Notes: generated from the letters alone by a model not told the origin. DNA of 64,000 nt from an uncultured Flavobacteriaceae bacterium (GCA_947502975.1 CANNBV010000003.1:186001-250000); one strand, 5' to 3'; positions 45,635-54,918 are shown, counted from the stretch's first letter. Numbers and translations are program-made.

Positions 45635-46192
45635 TTATCTGGTTTCAGCTTCTGAAATGATAAACGGGTACGCGTCTTTTAATTCTTGTAATTCGGCTTC
45701 ATTTAGCTTATCTACTGTCTTTTTTAAAACGGTTTTGCAATAAGACTCTCGTAATTCATAGTAAGCTTTGGTGAGTTCGTCTTGTACTTCAATAAACTGA
45801 TTGTATTTTGAGTTTCTATCCGATTGTAATGAGATCACAGCTTTCGAAGGATTGTCTGATGATGTCGCTGTTTTACCACCATTGCAATACGCACAGCTAC
45901 CATCGCCATTATTATCAATAAAAGCTTTTGCTAAATCTTTTACTTCAGATAATGTCACGATGTCCTCGTCTACCATAATTTCATTTTTTGAATTAATGGC
46001 GATTTTTAAAATATTTCTTTCTGGAATAGGAGAAGTACAGTCTTCGCCTGGAGGGCATTCATTTGGTAGCTTTCTATAAATGCCTTGGTCTTTAGGAATT
46101 ACAGCCGTTACTAAGAAAAAAATTAATAATAAAAATGCGATGTCAGCCATAGACCCCGCATTTACTTCTGGGCGTTCTTTTGTTCGTCTCAT
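45635..46192 (-). CDS. ExbD/TolR-family energy-transducing protein
   Basis: This 185-residue protein has a short basic N-terminus, one membrane helix (about residues 13-35, SMADIAFLLLIFFLVTAVIP, with the conserved Asp17) and a periplasmic domain. ExbD works with ExbB and TonB to power outer-membrane receptors. Unusually, the periplasmic part has Cys pairs, NECPPGEDCTSP and GSCAYCNGGK, and no exbB or tonB is adjacent. Its stop abuts the preceding plus-strand gene. The tiny-ORF cluster lies immediately upstream on the same strand. Confidence 0.9.
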   Translation of the reverse strand: MRRTKERPEVNAGSMADIAFLLLIFFLVTAVIPKDQGIYRKLPNECPPGEDCTSPIPERNILKIAINSKNEIMVDEDIVTLSEVKDLAKAFIDNNGDGSCAYCNGGKTATSSDNPSKAVISLQSDRNSKYNQFIEVQDELTKAYYELRESYCKTVLKKTVDKLNEAELQELKDAYPFIISEAETR

Positions 46193-46259
46193 GATTTTTA
46201 TGTTATTGTTAATGGAGTATTAAATCACAAAAACAATACCATAAAAACTGAGTACTATA

Positions 46260-46391
46260 TTAACGCATGTGGTGGTGTAGGCGTTTCCAAGAGGTTTGAT
46301 CGGTTGGAAAGCTCAAGATACGTTTGTTAGAAAATAAATTTTCTTCCGTGATGCCTTTAAGATGTTCTGATATTTTGATGATTGATTTCAT
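46260..46391 (-). CDS. Tiny ORF A: 43-residue peptide
   Basis: An ATG-TAA ORF encodes 43 residues with an amphipathic start (MKSIIKISEHLKGITEENLF), a middle SNKRILSFPTDQ and a basic C-terminus TSWKRLHHHMR. It lies 67 bases before exbD on the same strand. Its leader contains the same 17-base string (minus strand TTCATCAATCAAAAAAA, 46399-46415) that precedes ORF B. The end (Trp followed by basic residues) recalls the C-termini of ORFs B and C, though overall similarity is low. No function is known. Confidence 0.6.
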   Translation of the reverse strand: MKSIIKISEHLKGITEENLFSNKRILSFPTDQTSWKRLHHHMR

Positions 46392-46437
46392 TTTTTGATT
46401 TTTTTGATTGATGAATGATGATTTTAAAGAGACGTTA

Positions 46438-46524
46438 TTATCTGTAACGCCTCTTACTGTTCCATGTGTTAGTTTTTGTACCGTTTAATGTTTGAGTTAA
46501 TTGATTTGTGTTTAAAGTTCTCAT
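46438..46524 (-). CDS. Tiny ORF B: 28-residue peptide, paralogue of C
   Basis: The 28-residue ORF begins MRTLNTNQLTQTLN and ends in NTWNSKRRYR. It matches ORF C at 20 of 28 residues. The last eight residues (WNSKRRYR) are identical in both while four codons differ synonymously (AAC/AAT, AGT/AGC, AAG/AAA, AGG/AGA), a signature of selection on a peptide. The peptide is strongly basic at its end with no membrane segment. It is separated from ORF A by 46 bases. Confidence 0.7.
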   Translation of the reverse strand: MRTLNTNQLTQTLNGTKTNTWNSKRRYR

Positions 46525-46575
46525 GATTATATTTTTTTTGATTGATGAATTAAATTGATGAAATAAAAGTTATTA

Positions 46576-46662
46576 CTATCTGTAACGTCTTTTGCTATTC
46601 CATACGTTAGATTTTGTACTTTGTAATGTTTCTGTTACTGTGTTACTGTTTAAAGTTCTCAT
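46576..46662 (-). CDS. Tiny ORF C: 28-residue peptide, paralogue of B
   Basis: The 28-residue ORF begins MRTLNSNTVTETLQ and ends in NVWNSKRRYR, with TAG as stop. It is the first of the three in transcription order, 51 bases before ORF B. Residue changes relative to B are conservative (Thr/Ser, Leu/Val, Gln/Glu and similar) and the basic tail is invariant. Both start with ATG AGA ACT TTA AAC. Confidence 0.7.
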   Translation of the reverse strand: MRTLNSNTVTETLQSTKSNVWNSKRRYR

Positions 46663-46921
46663 AATTGTTGTTTTTTAATTGATTATACTAAATAGACGAC
46701 AGAGAATTAATTTTGTTACAGTACTATGCATAACAAAGTAATAAATTAACTAATTTTAACATATTTTGATGTTTTCTGATAGGAGTGGAGCATTATAAAG
46801 ACTATTTAGGTACAGTTATTGTTAAATAGTTATAAAATATAGAGTTGTAGACTTATGTTTTGATAGAAAAAAATATCTTTGAACCATATTTCTATACTTT
46901 TAACCCTTAGTTAGAGGATAC
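46663..46921. other. Divergent spacer with promoter elements
   Basis: This 259-base AT-rich region separates the minus-strand tiny ORFs from the plus-strand gene at 46922. On the plus strand TATCTTTG (46874-46881) matches the -7 consensus. An imperfect inverted pair, TGTTACAG...ATAACA, lies near 46714-46736 and could be a binding site for the minus-strand transcript. I see no other gene in it. Confidence 0.5.
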
Positions 46922-47593
46922 ATGAGATTTTTATTTACATGCTTTTTCATTTTTGCATTTTGTACGGTGCATGCGCAAATTGACTCTAAAAAGAAGTCGG
47001 GGAAAATAATTCCTGCTATTGAAGCCCCTAAAGATTCAACTGACAGTAAAAAGATATTACCTAAAAAACCAGAACAAAATGACCAATTTAGTGGGGTGAA
47101 ATCTCCAACAGTTATTGGAAAGTTAGAGTTGCCTAAAAAGGAGTTTTCTATGTTTCCACAAGAAGAGTTTGGAAACCCTGGGGAGTTATACACTAAAAAA
47201 TTAGATAAAATTGAAAAAACGCTGCTACCTGAAGGGCATGGAGAAAATGCTGGATTAAAGGAAGATGCATATTGGGGTGATTACAAAACAACTTCTAAAT
47301 CTATAAGGGTGCTTTATAGAGATTATTCAGCTATAGACGGCGATTTATTACGAGTTTATGTTAATGATGATATTATTCAGCCAAGAGTATACCTAACTCA
47401 AGGTTTTAGTGGTTTTAAATTAGACTTAAAGGACGGTTTTAATGAAATTAAATTTCAAGCTATAAATACTGGTGCATCTGGCCCTAACACAGCAGAGTAT
47501 AAAATAGTTGATGAAAACAACAAAGTAATTTCAAGTAAGGTTTGGGCACTTGCCGTTGGTGTGAAAGTAACTGTTGTGATTGTTAAGGAATGA
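46922..47593 (+). CDS. Secreted protein of unknown function
   Basis: The 223-residue exported protein has a signal peptide (about residues 1-19, ending CTVHAQ). A Lys/Pro-rich linker follows (about 20-100), then a beta-rich domain with SKSIRVLYRDYSAIDGDLLRVYVNDD, GFSGFKLDLKDGFNEIKFQAIN and VKVTVVIVKE at the end. The domain looks like a beta-sandwich but I do not recognise it. Its stop lies directly next to the convergent aldo/keto reductase stop. Confidence 0.7.
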   Translation: MRFLFTCFFIFAFCTVHAQIDSKKKSGKIIPAIEAPKDSTDSKKILPKKPEQNDQFSGVKSPTVIGKLELPKKEFSMFPQEEFGNPGELYTKKLDKIEKTLLPEGHGENAGLKEDAYWGDYKTTSKSIRVLYRDYSAIDGDLLRVYVNDDIIQPRVYLTQGFSGFKLDLKDGFNEIKFQAINTGASGPNTAEYKIVDENNKVISSKVWALAVGVKVTVVIVKE

Positions 47594-48607
47594 TTATTTC
47601 GTAATCTTATCGATCATTATCAATTCTTCATCAGTAAAACTCAAATTATCTAAAGCTTTTATATTTTCCTTCAATTGATTTGCTGAACTAGCACCAATTA
47701 AAACAGAAGCTACTTGTTTATGTCTCAAGATCCAAGCTATTGCCATTTGCGATAATTTTTGGCCACGTTTTTGAGCAATAGCATTCAAACTTTGAATTTT
47801 AGATATATTAGCATTAACCGTGTCTTTGTCTAAATACGTTAGACTTTTTGCTGCTCTTGAATCTTTTGGAATACCGTTTAAATATTTATCTGTAAGCATC
47901 CCTTGTGCTAAAGGTGAGAAGGTAATACAGCCAACACCATTTTGTTCTAGTGTTTCTAATAGACCGTCTTCTATCCAACGATCAAACATAGAATAACGTG
48001 CTTGATGTAATATAAATGGCGTATTTGAGGCTTTTAAAAGTTCAGCAGCTTTTTGTGTTTCTTCTGGTTGATAATTAGAAATCGCTACATACAATGCTTT
48101 TCCTTGTCGTACGATATCTGATAGTGCTCCCATAGTTTCTTCCAACGGCGTATCTGGGTCCGGTCTGTGATGGTAAAATACATCTACATAGTCAAGCCCC
48201 ATACGCTTTAAGCTTTGGTCTAAACTAGCTATTAGATATTTGCGAGAACCTAGATTACCATAAGGCCCAGGCCACATATCATAGCCTGCTTTGCTAGCGA
48301 TAAACAATTCATCACGATAGGATTTGAAATCTTTTTTTAAAATCGTACCAAAATTTTCTTCAGCCGAACCATATGGAGGTCCATAATTATTAGCTAAATC
48401 AAAATGTGTAATACCCAAATCGAAAGCACAACGTAACACCTCTCTTGCATTTTGAATGCTATCTACAAATCCGAAATTATGCCATAAACCCAATGATATA
48501 GCCGGTAGTAGCACACCGCTTTTCCCGGTTCTCTTATACGTCATTGTATCATAACGTTTGTCTGACGCTAGATAATCTGTAGTTCCTGATTTATCGTTGA
48601 TTTGCAT
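47594..48607 (-). CDS. Aldo/keto reductase, YghZ/glyceraldehyde-3-phosphate reductase-like
   Basis: The 337-residue TIM-barrel reductase has the catalytic tetrad: Asp and Tyr in HFDLANNYGPPYGSAEENFG, Lys in FIASKAGYDMWPGPYG, and His in DYVDVFYHHRPDP. The late NADP loop is SVLIGASSANQLKENIKAL. The MWPGPYG stretch is typical of the YghZ-like branch that reduces methylglyoxal and L-glyceraldehyde 3-phosphate. I use the ATG ending at 48607; a GTG seven codons upstream is less likely. Confidence 0.92.
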   Translation of the reverse strand: MQINDKSGTTDYLASDKRYDTMTYKRTGKSGVLLPAISLGLWHNFGFVDSIQNAREVLRCAFDLGITHFDLANNYGPPYGSAEENFGTILKKDFKSYRDELFIASKAGYDMWPGPYGNLGSRKYLIASLDQSLKRMGLDYVDVFYHHRPDPDTPLEETMGALSDIVRQGKALYVAISNYQPEETQKAAELLKASNTPFILHQARYSMFDRWIEDGLLETLEQNGVGCITFSPLAQGMLTDKYLNGIPKDSRAAKSLTYLDKDTVNANISKIQSLNAIAQKRGQKLSQMAIAWILRHKQVASVLIGASSANQLKENIKALDNLSFTDEELIMIDKITK

Positions 48608-48651
48608 GATTTCAAATTTAAGAGACACAAATGTAGCTTATAAAAAGACAT

Positions 48652-48680
48652 AAAAAAAGCCATTTGAATGAACAAATGGC
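48652..48680 (-). terminator. Terminator of the S9 peptidase gene
   Basis: On the minus strand GCCATTTG (48680-48673) pairs with CAAATGGC (48666-48659), followed by a run of seven Ts (48658-48652). It lies 25 bases after the peptidase stop. Confidence 0.9.
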
Positions 48681-48704
48681 CTTAATCTAGTAATAAGTTA
48701 ATTA

Positions 48705-51011
48705 TTAATCTTTTATTGGCTGCTTTATTTCAGGTTTTAAATGTTTTGCATAAAAGCCCATCATTGATTCATATAATGCAATTCTGTTTTCTTCTTTTCC
48801 AAAACCATGTCCTTCATCATATTTTACCATGTATGGTACATCTACACCTTTAGCTCTTAATCCAGCAACAATTTGATCTGACTCGTTAATATTTACCCTA
48901 GGATCGTTGGCACCTTGTACTACAAATAATGGCTTTTTAATCTTGTCTATATGATTTACGGGAGATACTTCTTCCATAATTGCTTTTTCTTCAGGTACAT
49001 CAGGATCGTACCAAATCTCCTTTACTATTTTTAAGTAAGGCTTCCAATATTCTGGCATACTATCCATAAATGTAAATAAGTTAGAAACACCAACATAATC
49101 CACACCACATGCATATAAATCTGGTGTTTTAGTTAAACCTCTTAACACTGCATAACCGCCATGGCTTCCACCATAAATGGCTGCATTATCTTTATCTACC
49201 CAACCTTGATCAATTACATATTGCAATCCATCTTCAACATCATCCATGGCCTTTCTACCTATTTGTTTAAACCCTGCTTCTAAAAATTCTTTACCGTAGC
49301 CTCCAGAAATTCTAAAGTTTACTTGTAACGTAGCATAACCACGGCTTGCAAATAACTGCGCTTCAGGATTGAATCCCCAAGAATCTCTAATGCCTTGCGG
49401 GCCTCCATGTACGTTTACAATTACTGGAACTTTTTCTCCTTTTAAGGCAGCTTCAGGTAGCGTGATATAACCATGAATGGTTTTACCATCTCTACTTTTG
49501 AATGTAATTGGACGCATTTCTGACATATCTTTTTCAACTAAATTTGGCATTAAATTGTAAAGTAATTTGAATTCTTCAGTTTTTGCATCATAAGAATAAT
49601 AAGTGCCATATAGTTTATCACTTTGTATAAAAACTAAATATTTACTTTCATCATCAGTCGCATCTGGAATGGAGTAGTTATATCCTGGAAATTTCTTCGT
49701 GATTTTCTTGTGTAATTTCTTGTAGTACTTGCTTACTGGCACAATAACTTGTTTGTCGCCTTCATAATAAAAATAATCGAGTTCATACCCTCTGTTTCTA
49801 GATAGGCTTAAACCAGAAACATCAAAATTATCATTAGAAAACAACTTTTCAATAATTTTATCTTCTTTCAAATCGTATAAATATACTTCAGCTTTATCAC
49901 TTTCTAAATTAGAAATTACATAAGCGTCGTGAGGATAATTCGTAGCATAATTAAATGAAGATATACTAAAACTATCTTTCCAACTTAATTCTTTTTTTAT
50001 CTCATAATTTTCTCCATCTTCAGTGTAATACATATCAATATTTACACCATCACGCAATCTTGCAAAACCTCTAAGATTCCCATCTTTATCAAATTCATAG
50101 CTATTAATTGGGTTTGCTGCATCATCGTTTTTATAAAGTTGAACTAATTCGCCAGTATTAATATTTATTTTGTATGGTTCAAAGATTTGTGGATTATTTT
50201 GGTTCATAGAAATAATCATATGGGCTTTATCTTCTTTTAAACCATTTAAAATATTCACTTTCACACCTTCAAAAGGAGTTAGCTCTTTTTGATTCGAACC
50301 ATCGATATCTACAGCAAATAGGTGGTAATCTTCATTCCCGCCTTTATCCATGACATAAATTAGTCGATTATCATTAGCCCAACCATAGCCTCTAATCAAT
50401 TCTTCTTTTTCTTCAATAACACGTGTTACTTCATCAGTTTTGGTGTTTTTAACATAGACGTGATTTTTAGCGTTTTCATCTTTTTCTCTGTAAGATAAAT
50501 ATGTGCCATCGGGTGAGAATTGAAATGATCTTGCTTTTGGTCGTGCAAAATAATCTGCTACGGAGTATTTATAATTCGTTGGATTCCAATTAGCAAGTTT
50601 TACTAAATCTGCATCTGATGTTGGTAAAGCAGTATCGCCAGGTAATGTTTTTACTGTTTTTGCTAATTTCAATGGAAACTCCATACCACCTTGATAAAAT
50701 GTTCCAGATAATGCATTGTCTTTTAATGTAGCGACATATTTTATACCAGCTTGATTAAATTTTATGGTAAGATTACTATCTGCAAAAGTGGTTTCATCCA
50801 TGGGAATACCTGTTGCACCTTGAGATGGGCTATCCATAGTAGATGAATATGCTTCACCCTCACTTTTTATATCAAAAATCAAGGGCACTTCAGTGCCTTG
50901 AACTGATAATGTTCCTTTCCAAGAGCCTTCGATATCTTGAGCATTCATCTGAGTAGTCATACCTAAAAATAAGAATAAAGCACTACCTAATTTTAAAATT
51001 GAAGTTTTCAT
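48705..51011 (-). CDS. S9-family (prolyl oligopeptidase-type) secreted peptidase
   Basis: The 768-residue protein has a signal peptide ending near MNAQDIEG and a small N-terminal beta domain (about residues 25-110, SWKGTLSVQGTEVPLIF). A beta-propeller follows (about 150-500), then the catalytic domain. The latter has the nucleophile elbow YGGSHGGYAVL, an Asp in VQGANDPRVNINES and a His in DEGHGFGKEENR. It probably trims peptides in the periplasm. The ATG ending at 51011 is used; the longer frame begins at TTG. Confidence 0.93.
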   Translation of the reverse strand: MKTSILKLGSALFLFLGMTTQMNAQDIEGSWKGTLSVQGTEVPLIFDIKSEGEAYSSTMDSPSQGATGIPMDETTFADSNLTIKFNQAGIKYVATLKDNALSGTFYQGGMEFPLKLAKTVKTLPGDTALPTSDADLVKLANWNPTNYKYSVADYFARPKARSFQFSPDGTYLSYREKDENAKNHVYVKNTKTDEVTRVIEEKEELIRGYGWANDNRLIYVMDKGGNEDYHLFAVDIDGSNQKELTPFEGVKVNILNGLKEDKAHMIISMNQNNPQIFEPYKININTGELVQLYKNDDAANPINSYEFDKDGNLRGFARLRDGVNIDMYYTEDGENYEIKKELSWKDSFSISSFNYATNYPHDAYVISNLESDKAEVYLYDLKEDKIIEKLFSNDNFDVSGLSLSRNRGYELDYFYYEGDKQVIVPVSKYYKKLHKKITKKFPGYNYSIPDATDDESKYLVFIQSDKLYGTYYSYDAKTEEFKLLYNLMPNLVEKDMSEMRPITFKSRDGKTIHGYITLPEAALKGEKVPVIVNVHGGPQGIRDSWGFNPEAQLFASRGYATLQVNFRISGGYGKEFLEAGFKQIGRKAMDDVEDGLQYVIDQGWVDKDNAAIYGGSHGGYAVLRGLTKTPDLYACGVDYVGVSNLFTFMDSMPEYWKPYLKIVKEIWYDPDVPEEKAIMEEVSPVNHIDKIKKPLFVVQGANDPRVNINESDQIVAGLRAKGVDVPYMVKYDEGHGFGKEENRIALYESMMGFYAKHLKPEIKQPIKD

Positions 51012-51201
51012 GTTTAACAATTAAGGTTTTAAATTTTTAACTAATAATTCTTTGTGTTGTGTGCATTAGAGTTAAATTTAACTGGTTTGTTACAGTTTTT
51101 TAAAAGTTTTATTTTTTTTTAACATTTTATATTCAGTTTATTATTAACAATAGTTTGGATAACTTTAAATAAAACCTCTTTAAAAAACCCAAGAAAGGTG
51201 T

Positions 51202-51209
51202 TATTTTTG
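51202..51209 (+). promoter_or_regulatory. Promoter -7 element of the helicase gene
   Basis: TATTTTTG fits TAnnTTTG and lies 20 bases before the helicase start. There is no clear -33 element. Confidence 0.4.
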
Positions 51210-51229
51210 CATTTTACTAAACCAAACGC

Positions 51230-52783
51230 ATGTCAATTTCTAAAACTGAATTACTAGAAAGGAAAACTGGTAAAGAGTTATATAGCTATCAAAAAGGTGC
51301 CATAGATAAAATTTTCACCGCTTTTGAAGAATCACCAGCCGATTATCATTTGTTATATCAATTACCAACAGGAGGAGGGAAAACTGTAATCTTTTCAGAA
51401 ATTGTAAGACAGTATCTTAATACCAAAAAGAAAAAGGTTTTGGTAATGACGCACCGTATAGAATTGTGTAAGCAAACTTCAAATATGCTTACTGAATTTG
51501 GTGTAATAAATAAGGTTATAGATAGTAAAGCGGATTTAAGCGATCAAAAAGAATTCAGTTGTTTCGTAGCAATGGTAGAAACTTTGAATAATCGTTTAAA
51601 TGATGATAAACTTGACATTTCAGATATTGGATTGGTAATTATTGATGAGGCGCATTATAACTCATTTACAAAATTATTTAAGTTCTTCAGTCAATCGTTT
51701 ATACTTGGCGTAACGGCAACACCTTTAAGTTCTAGCATGGAACTGCCAATGACTGATAATTATGATGAGCTTATAGTTGGGGAATCTATAGAATCTTTAA
51801 TTGGTCGTGGCTTTTTGGCACGTGCTGAAATGTTTAGTTATAACGTTGGCTTAACAAGTCTGGTGGTTGGAGCAAATGGCGATTATACCGTAAAGTCGTC
51901 TGAAGATTTATACACAGATGATAACATGTTAACTAAACTTTTGCGGGCATATGAGGAGCGTGCAAAAGGTAAAAAAACATTGATTTTCAATAATGGTATT
52001 AATACTTCTTTACATGTATATGATACTTTTAGAAGAGCTGGATATCCTGTAGCGCATTTGGATAACACCAATACCAAGAAAGAAAGAGCCATGATTTTAA
52101 AATGGTTTAAGAAAACACCAGATGCCATTTTAACTTCTGTGAGTATTTTAACAACTGGGTTTGATGAGCCGACTGTTGAAAGTATTATTCTGAATAGAGC
52201 AACAAAGTCATTGACACTATATTATCAAATGATTGGTCGCGGTTCTCGTGTATTGGAAAATAAAGACACATTTCAAGTTATTGACTTGGGGAACAACTTC
52301 CACAGATTTGGTCCATGGGGCGATAACCTTGATTGGCAACGTATTTTTAAATCACCAAATTATTATTTAGATTCTTTGTTGAGTGATGAAGAGTTAGAAA
52401 GTAATTTTAGGTATGAAATGCCTGATGATTTACGTGCAGAGTTTGGAAACTCTGAGGATGTGTATTTTGATATTCAGAAAACCTATGTGAGTGCAGTTAG
52501 GGCAGGAGAGTCTACAAAAGTAGTACTGGAGCGCTCTATTGCGCAACATGCAAAAATATGTATTGAAAATAGCGAAGATGTTTATGACGCTATTGCTCTA
52601 GCTAAAAAATTGGGAGACGATATAGATTTCAGAATAAAACGATATACTAAATGTATAAGCAAAAGTACTCATAATTTTGTGGAATGGTTACGTGGCGACT
52701 ACCGTAAAAAATTGAATTCGTATCTCCGTGCAAATTTTGAAGAAGTATTTGAAGAAATCCATGGGTATGCACCCAAAGAGTAA
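51230..52783 (+). CDS. DEAD/DEAH-box helicase (superfamily 2)
   Basis: The 517-residue protein has Q-region YQKGAIDKIF, Walker A LPTGGGKTVIF, motif II IIDEAHYN, motif III GVTATPL, and the C-terminal motifs ILTTGFDEPTVE and YYQMIGRGSRVLE. The motif pattern is that of a UvrB/RecG-like or type-III-restriction-like SF2 helicase; no partner methylase or nuclease is adjacent. The C-terminal region (about residues 375-517) has no domain that I recognise. It begins a plus-strand cluster. Confidence 0.9.
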   Translation: MSISKTELLERKTGKELYSYQKGAIDKIFTAFEESPADYHLLYQLPTGGGKTVIFSEIVRQYLNTKKKKVLVMTHRIELCKQTSNMLTEFGVINKVIDSKADLSDQKEFSCFVAMVETLNNRLNDDKLDISDIGLVIIDEAHYNSFTKLFKFFSQSFILGVTATPLSSSMELPMTDNYDELIVGESIESLIGRGFLARAEMFSYNVGLTSLVVGANGDYTVKSSEDLYTDDNMLTKLLRAYEERAKGKKTLIFNNGINTSLHVYDTFRRAGYPVAHLDNTNTKKERAMILKWFKKTPDAILTSVSILTTGFDEPTVESIILNRATKSLTLYYQMIGRGSRVLENKDTFQVIDLGNNFHRFGPWGDNLDWQRIFKSPNYYLDSLLSDEELESNFRYEMPDDLRAEFGNSEDVYFDIQKTYVSAVRAGESTKVVLERSIAQHAKICIENSEDVYDAIALAKKLGDDIDFRIKRYTKCISKSTHNFVEWLRGDYRKKLNSYLRANFEEVFEEIHGYAPKE

Positions 52784-52820
52784 TCATCTTACACTAATCT
52801 AATTTAAACACTTAAATTTT

Positions 52821-53663
52821 TTGGAGCTTAGAAATGCTATAACATTCATGATTATTAGCACTTTGTCATTTGCTTGTATGAATGGTATTGTAAAACATTT
52901 AGTGCATATGAATGCATTTCAAATTGTTTTTTTTAGATCCTTTAGTTGTCTCTTCTTTACTTTTGGTTTCCTGCTTAAAAATAAAATATCAATATTCGGA
53001 AAACGTAAAAATTTGTTGGTATTACGTGGATTAGTAGGGGTTACTTCTATGGCATTATTTTTTATGTCCACCAAATACTTGCCAATTGGCACTGCAGTTT
53101 CTTTAAGGTATATGGCACCAATTTTTGCTGCAATTTTTGCTGTCATTTTATTAAAAGAAAAAATATACCCTTTACAATGGTTGTTTTTTATAGTTGCGTT
53201 TTCTGGTGTAATTATCTTAAAGGGCTTTGACGCTTCTTTAAGTAGTTATGGTTTACTACTGATTTTCATTTCTGCTATTTTCAGTGGATTAGTTTTTGTG
53301 GTTATAAGTAAGATAGGTAAAAGTGAACACCCTGTAGTCATTGTCAATTATTTTATGGTAGTGTCTACAATTGTGGGAGGTATTTTTTCTATAAACAATT
53401 GGATACAACCACAAGGTAAAGAGTGGTTGCTATTATTTGGATTAGGGTGTTTCGGATATTTTGGACAAGTTTATATGACCAAGGCATTTCAAATAGTAAA
53501 AACTACAAAAATAGCACCTTTTAAGTATATGGAAGTTATTTTCACTTTACTACTAGGTGTTACACTATTTAGCGAAGTATATACATTTTGGAGTTTATTG
53601 GGTATCGCTCTAATAATTATAGGACTAGTTTTAAATGTTGTTTATAAATCTAAAGTCAAATAA
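52821..53663 (+). CDS. DMT-superfamily (EamA) membrane transporter
   Basis: The 280-residue protein has ten predicted membrane helices in two EamA repeats (around residues 5-130 and 140-275; signatures LRGLVGVTSMALFFMSTKYLP and APFKYMEVIFTLLLGV). The start is probably TTG at 52821, since the first helix (NAITFMIISTLSFACMNG) begins immediately afterwards; an ATG at 52848 would cut it. The substrate is unknown. It lies 37 bases after the helicase gene. Confidence 0.9.
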   Translation: MELRNAITFMIISTLSFACMNGIVKHLVHMNAFQIVFFRSFSCLFFTFGFLLKNKISIFGKRKNLLVLRGLVGVTSMALFFMSTKYLPIGTAVSLRYMAPIFAAIFAVILLKEKIYPLQWLFFIVAFSGVIILKGFDASLSSYGLLLIFISAIFSGLVFVVISKIGKSEHPVVIVNYFMVVSTIVGGIFSINNWIQPQGKEWLLLFGLGCFGYFGQVYMTKAFQIVKTTKIAPFKYMEVIFTLLLGVTLFSEVYTFWSLLGIALIIIGLVLNVVYKSKVK

Positions 53664-53668
53664 GTATA

Positions 53669-53700
53669 TTGATATTTTACTAGTGGATTGTATATATTTG
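53669..53700 (+). promoter_or_regulatory. Promoter upstream of the GT9 gene
   Basis: TTG at 53669-53671, a 21-base spacer and TATATTTG (53693-53700) form a full Bacteroidota promoter 64 bases before the GT9 start. Confidence 0.6.
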
Positions 53701-53764
53701 ACGTGAAATTTTATATAACATCAATAGCTGTTTTTATTCCAAATAAAATCATATTCAAGATAAA

Positions 53765-54820
53765 ATGAGTTTTAAAAGTTGGATTAACCAAAAACGACGT
53801 ATAGTAATGTACAATATTACTAAGCGTGTTGGAAGTTCTTATTTAGAGCCAACGGTAGAGGTTGGTAAAAGTATTGTTGTAAAAAAAGTATTGATAATCA
53901 GACCAAATCATCGCCTAGGCAATCAGTTACTAACCACGCCTCTTGTGCTAGAGGTAGAAAACACTTTTCCTGATTGTAAAATAGATTTATTTGTAAAAGG
54001 TGGTGTCGCTTATCCAGTTTTTGAGCGCTATGATTCTATTGATAAAATTTACCAATTACCAAGAAAACCATTTAGCAATTTGATTAAATATGTTATGTGT
54101 TGGGTCTCCATCAAAAGAAAACGATATGATATGGTAATTAATGGTGATAAAGACTCTTCTTCCGGCAGATTATTGACAAACTTAGCAAAAGCACCTTTAA
54201 AGGTTTTTGGTGATGTACATGAAGACATACAGGCTAAGTATGAAGATTACCTTCATATTTCTAAATATCCCGTTTATAATCTAAGATGGTATCTTTCCAA
54301 ATTAGGATATCCTGAAAACAACAATCCACTTCCAGTTTTAAACCTTAAATTATCAGAATCAGAAATAATAAGTGGTAAGAAAGTTTTATGGGATTTAATT
54401 AAAAATGAAAAGCCAACCATTTGTATATACACTAATGCTACTGGAAACAAGTGTTATTCTGAAGAATGGTGGGAATCATTTTATAAAAAATTAAAGGATA
54501 ATTTCTCTGAAACATATAATATTATTGAGATGTTACCGATTGAAAACATCTCAAAAATAAATTTTCAAGCTCCGAATTTTTACAGTAAGGACATTCGTGA
54601 AATGGGAGGCATAATAGCAAATACATCTGTTTTTATAGCTGCCGATAATGGTGTAATGCATTTGGCAAGTGCAGCCTTAACACCAACTGTAGGCTTGTTC
54701 TCAAGAGACAACCAGTCTATTTATGGGCCTTATGGTAATGGCAGCTTGGCACTACATACAAAAATTAAATCTCAAGAAGACTGTATAACTGGAGTTGAAG
54801 CAGTATTGTCTTCAATTTAA
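53765..54820 (+). CDS. Glycosyltransferase family 9 (heptosyltransferase-like)
   Basis: This 351-residue enzyme has the GT9 pattern: VLIIRPNHRLGNQLLTTPLV near the N-terminus, an IDLFVKGGVAYPVF strand, MVINGDKDSSSGRL, and late motifs MGGIIANTSVFIAADNGVMHLASA and VGLFSRDNQSIYGPYG. Such enzymes add heptose or similar sugars to lipopolysaccharide core. The acceptor in this organism is unknown. It is monocistronic, with its own promoter. Confidence 0.88.
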   Translation: MSFKSWINQKRRIVMYNITKRVGSSYLEPTVEVGKSIVVKKVLIIRPNHRLGNQLLTTPLVLEVENTFPDCKIDLFVKGGVAYPVFERYDSIDKIYQLPRKPFSNLIKYVMCWVSIKRKRYDMVINGDKDSSSGRLLTNLAKAPLKVFGDVHEDIQAKYEDYLHISKYPVYNLRWYLSKLGYPENNNPLPVLNLKLSESEIISGKKVLWDLIKNEKPTICIYTNATGNKCYSEEWWESFYKKLKDNFSETYNIIEMLPIENISKINFQAPNFYSKDIREMGGIIANTSVFIAADNGVMHLASAALTPTVGLFSRDNQSIYGPYGNGSLALHTKIKSQEDCITGVEAVLSSI

Positions 54821-54918
54821 TCTGGATTTTTTATTCTTCTCAAAATTCCCAAAATTAACATTTGTTAATTTTCAAATTATTTTTTGTAATATTGAATGCC
54901 CAATTCTATTAAATAATA

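Noticed and set aside
46900-47193. 97-codon minus-strand ORF antisense to the secreted protein
   Set aside because: The plus strand has a signal peptide, promoter element and consistent coding; the antisense ORF shows no family features.
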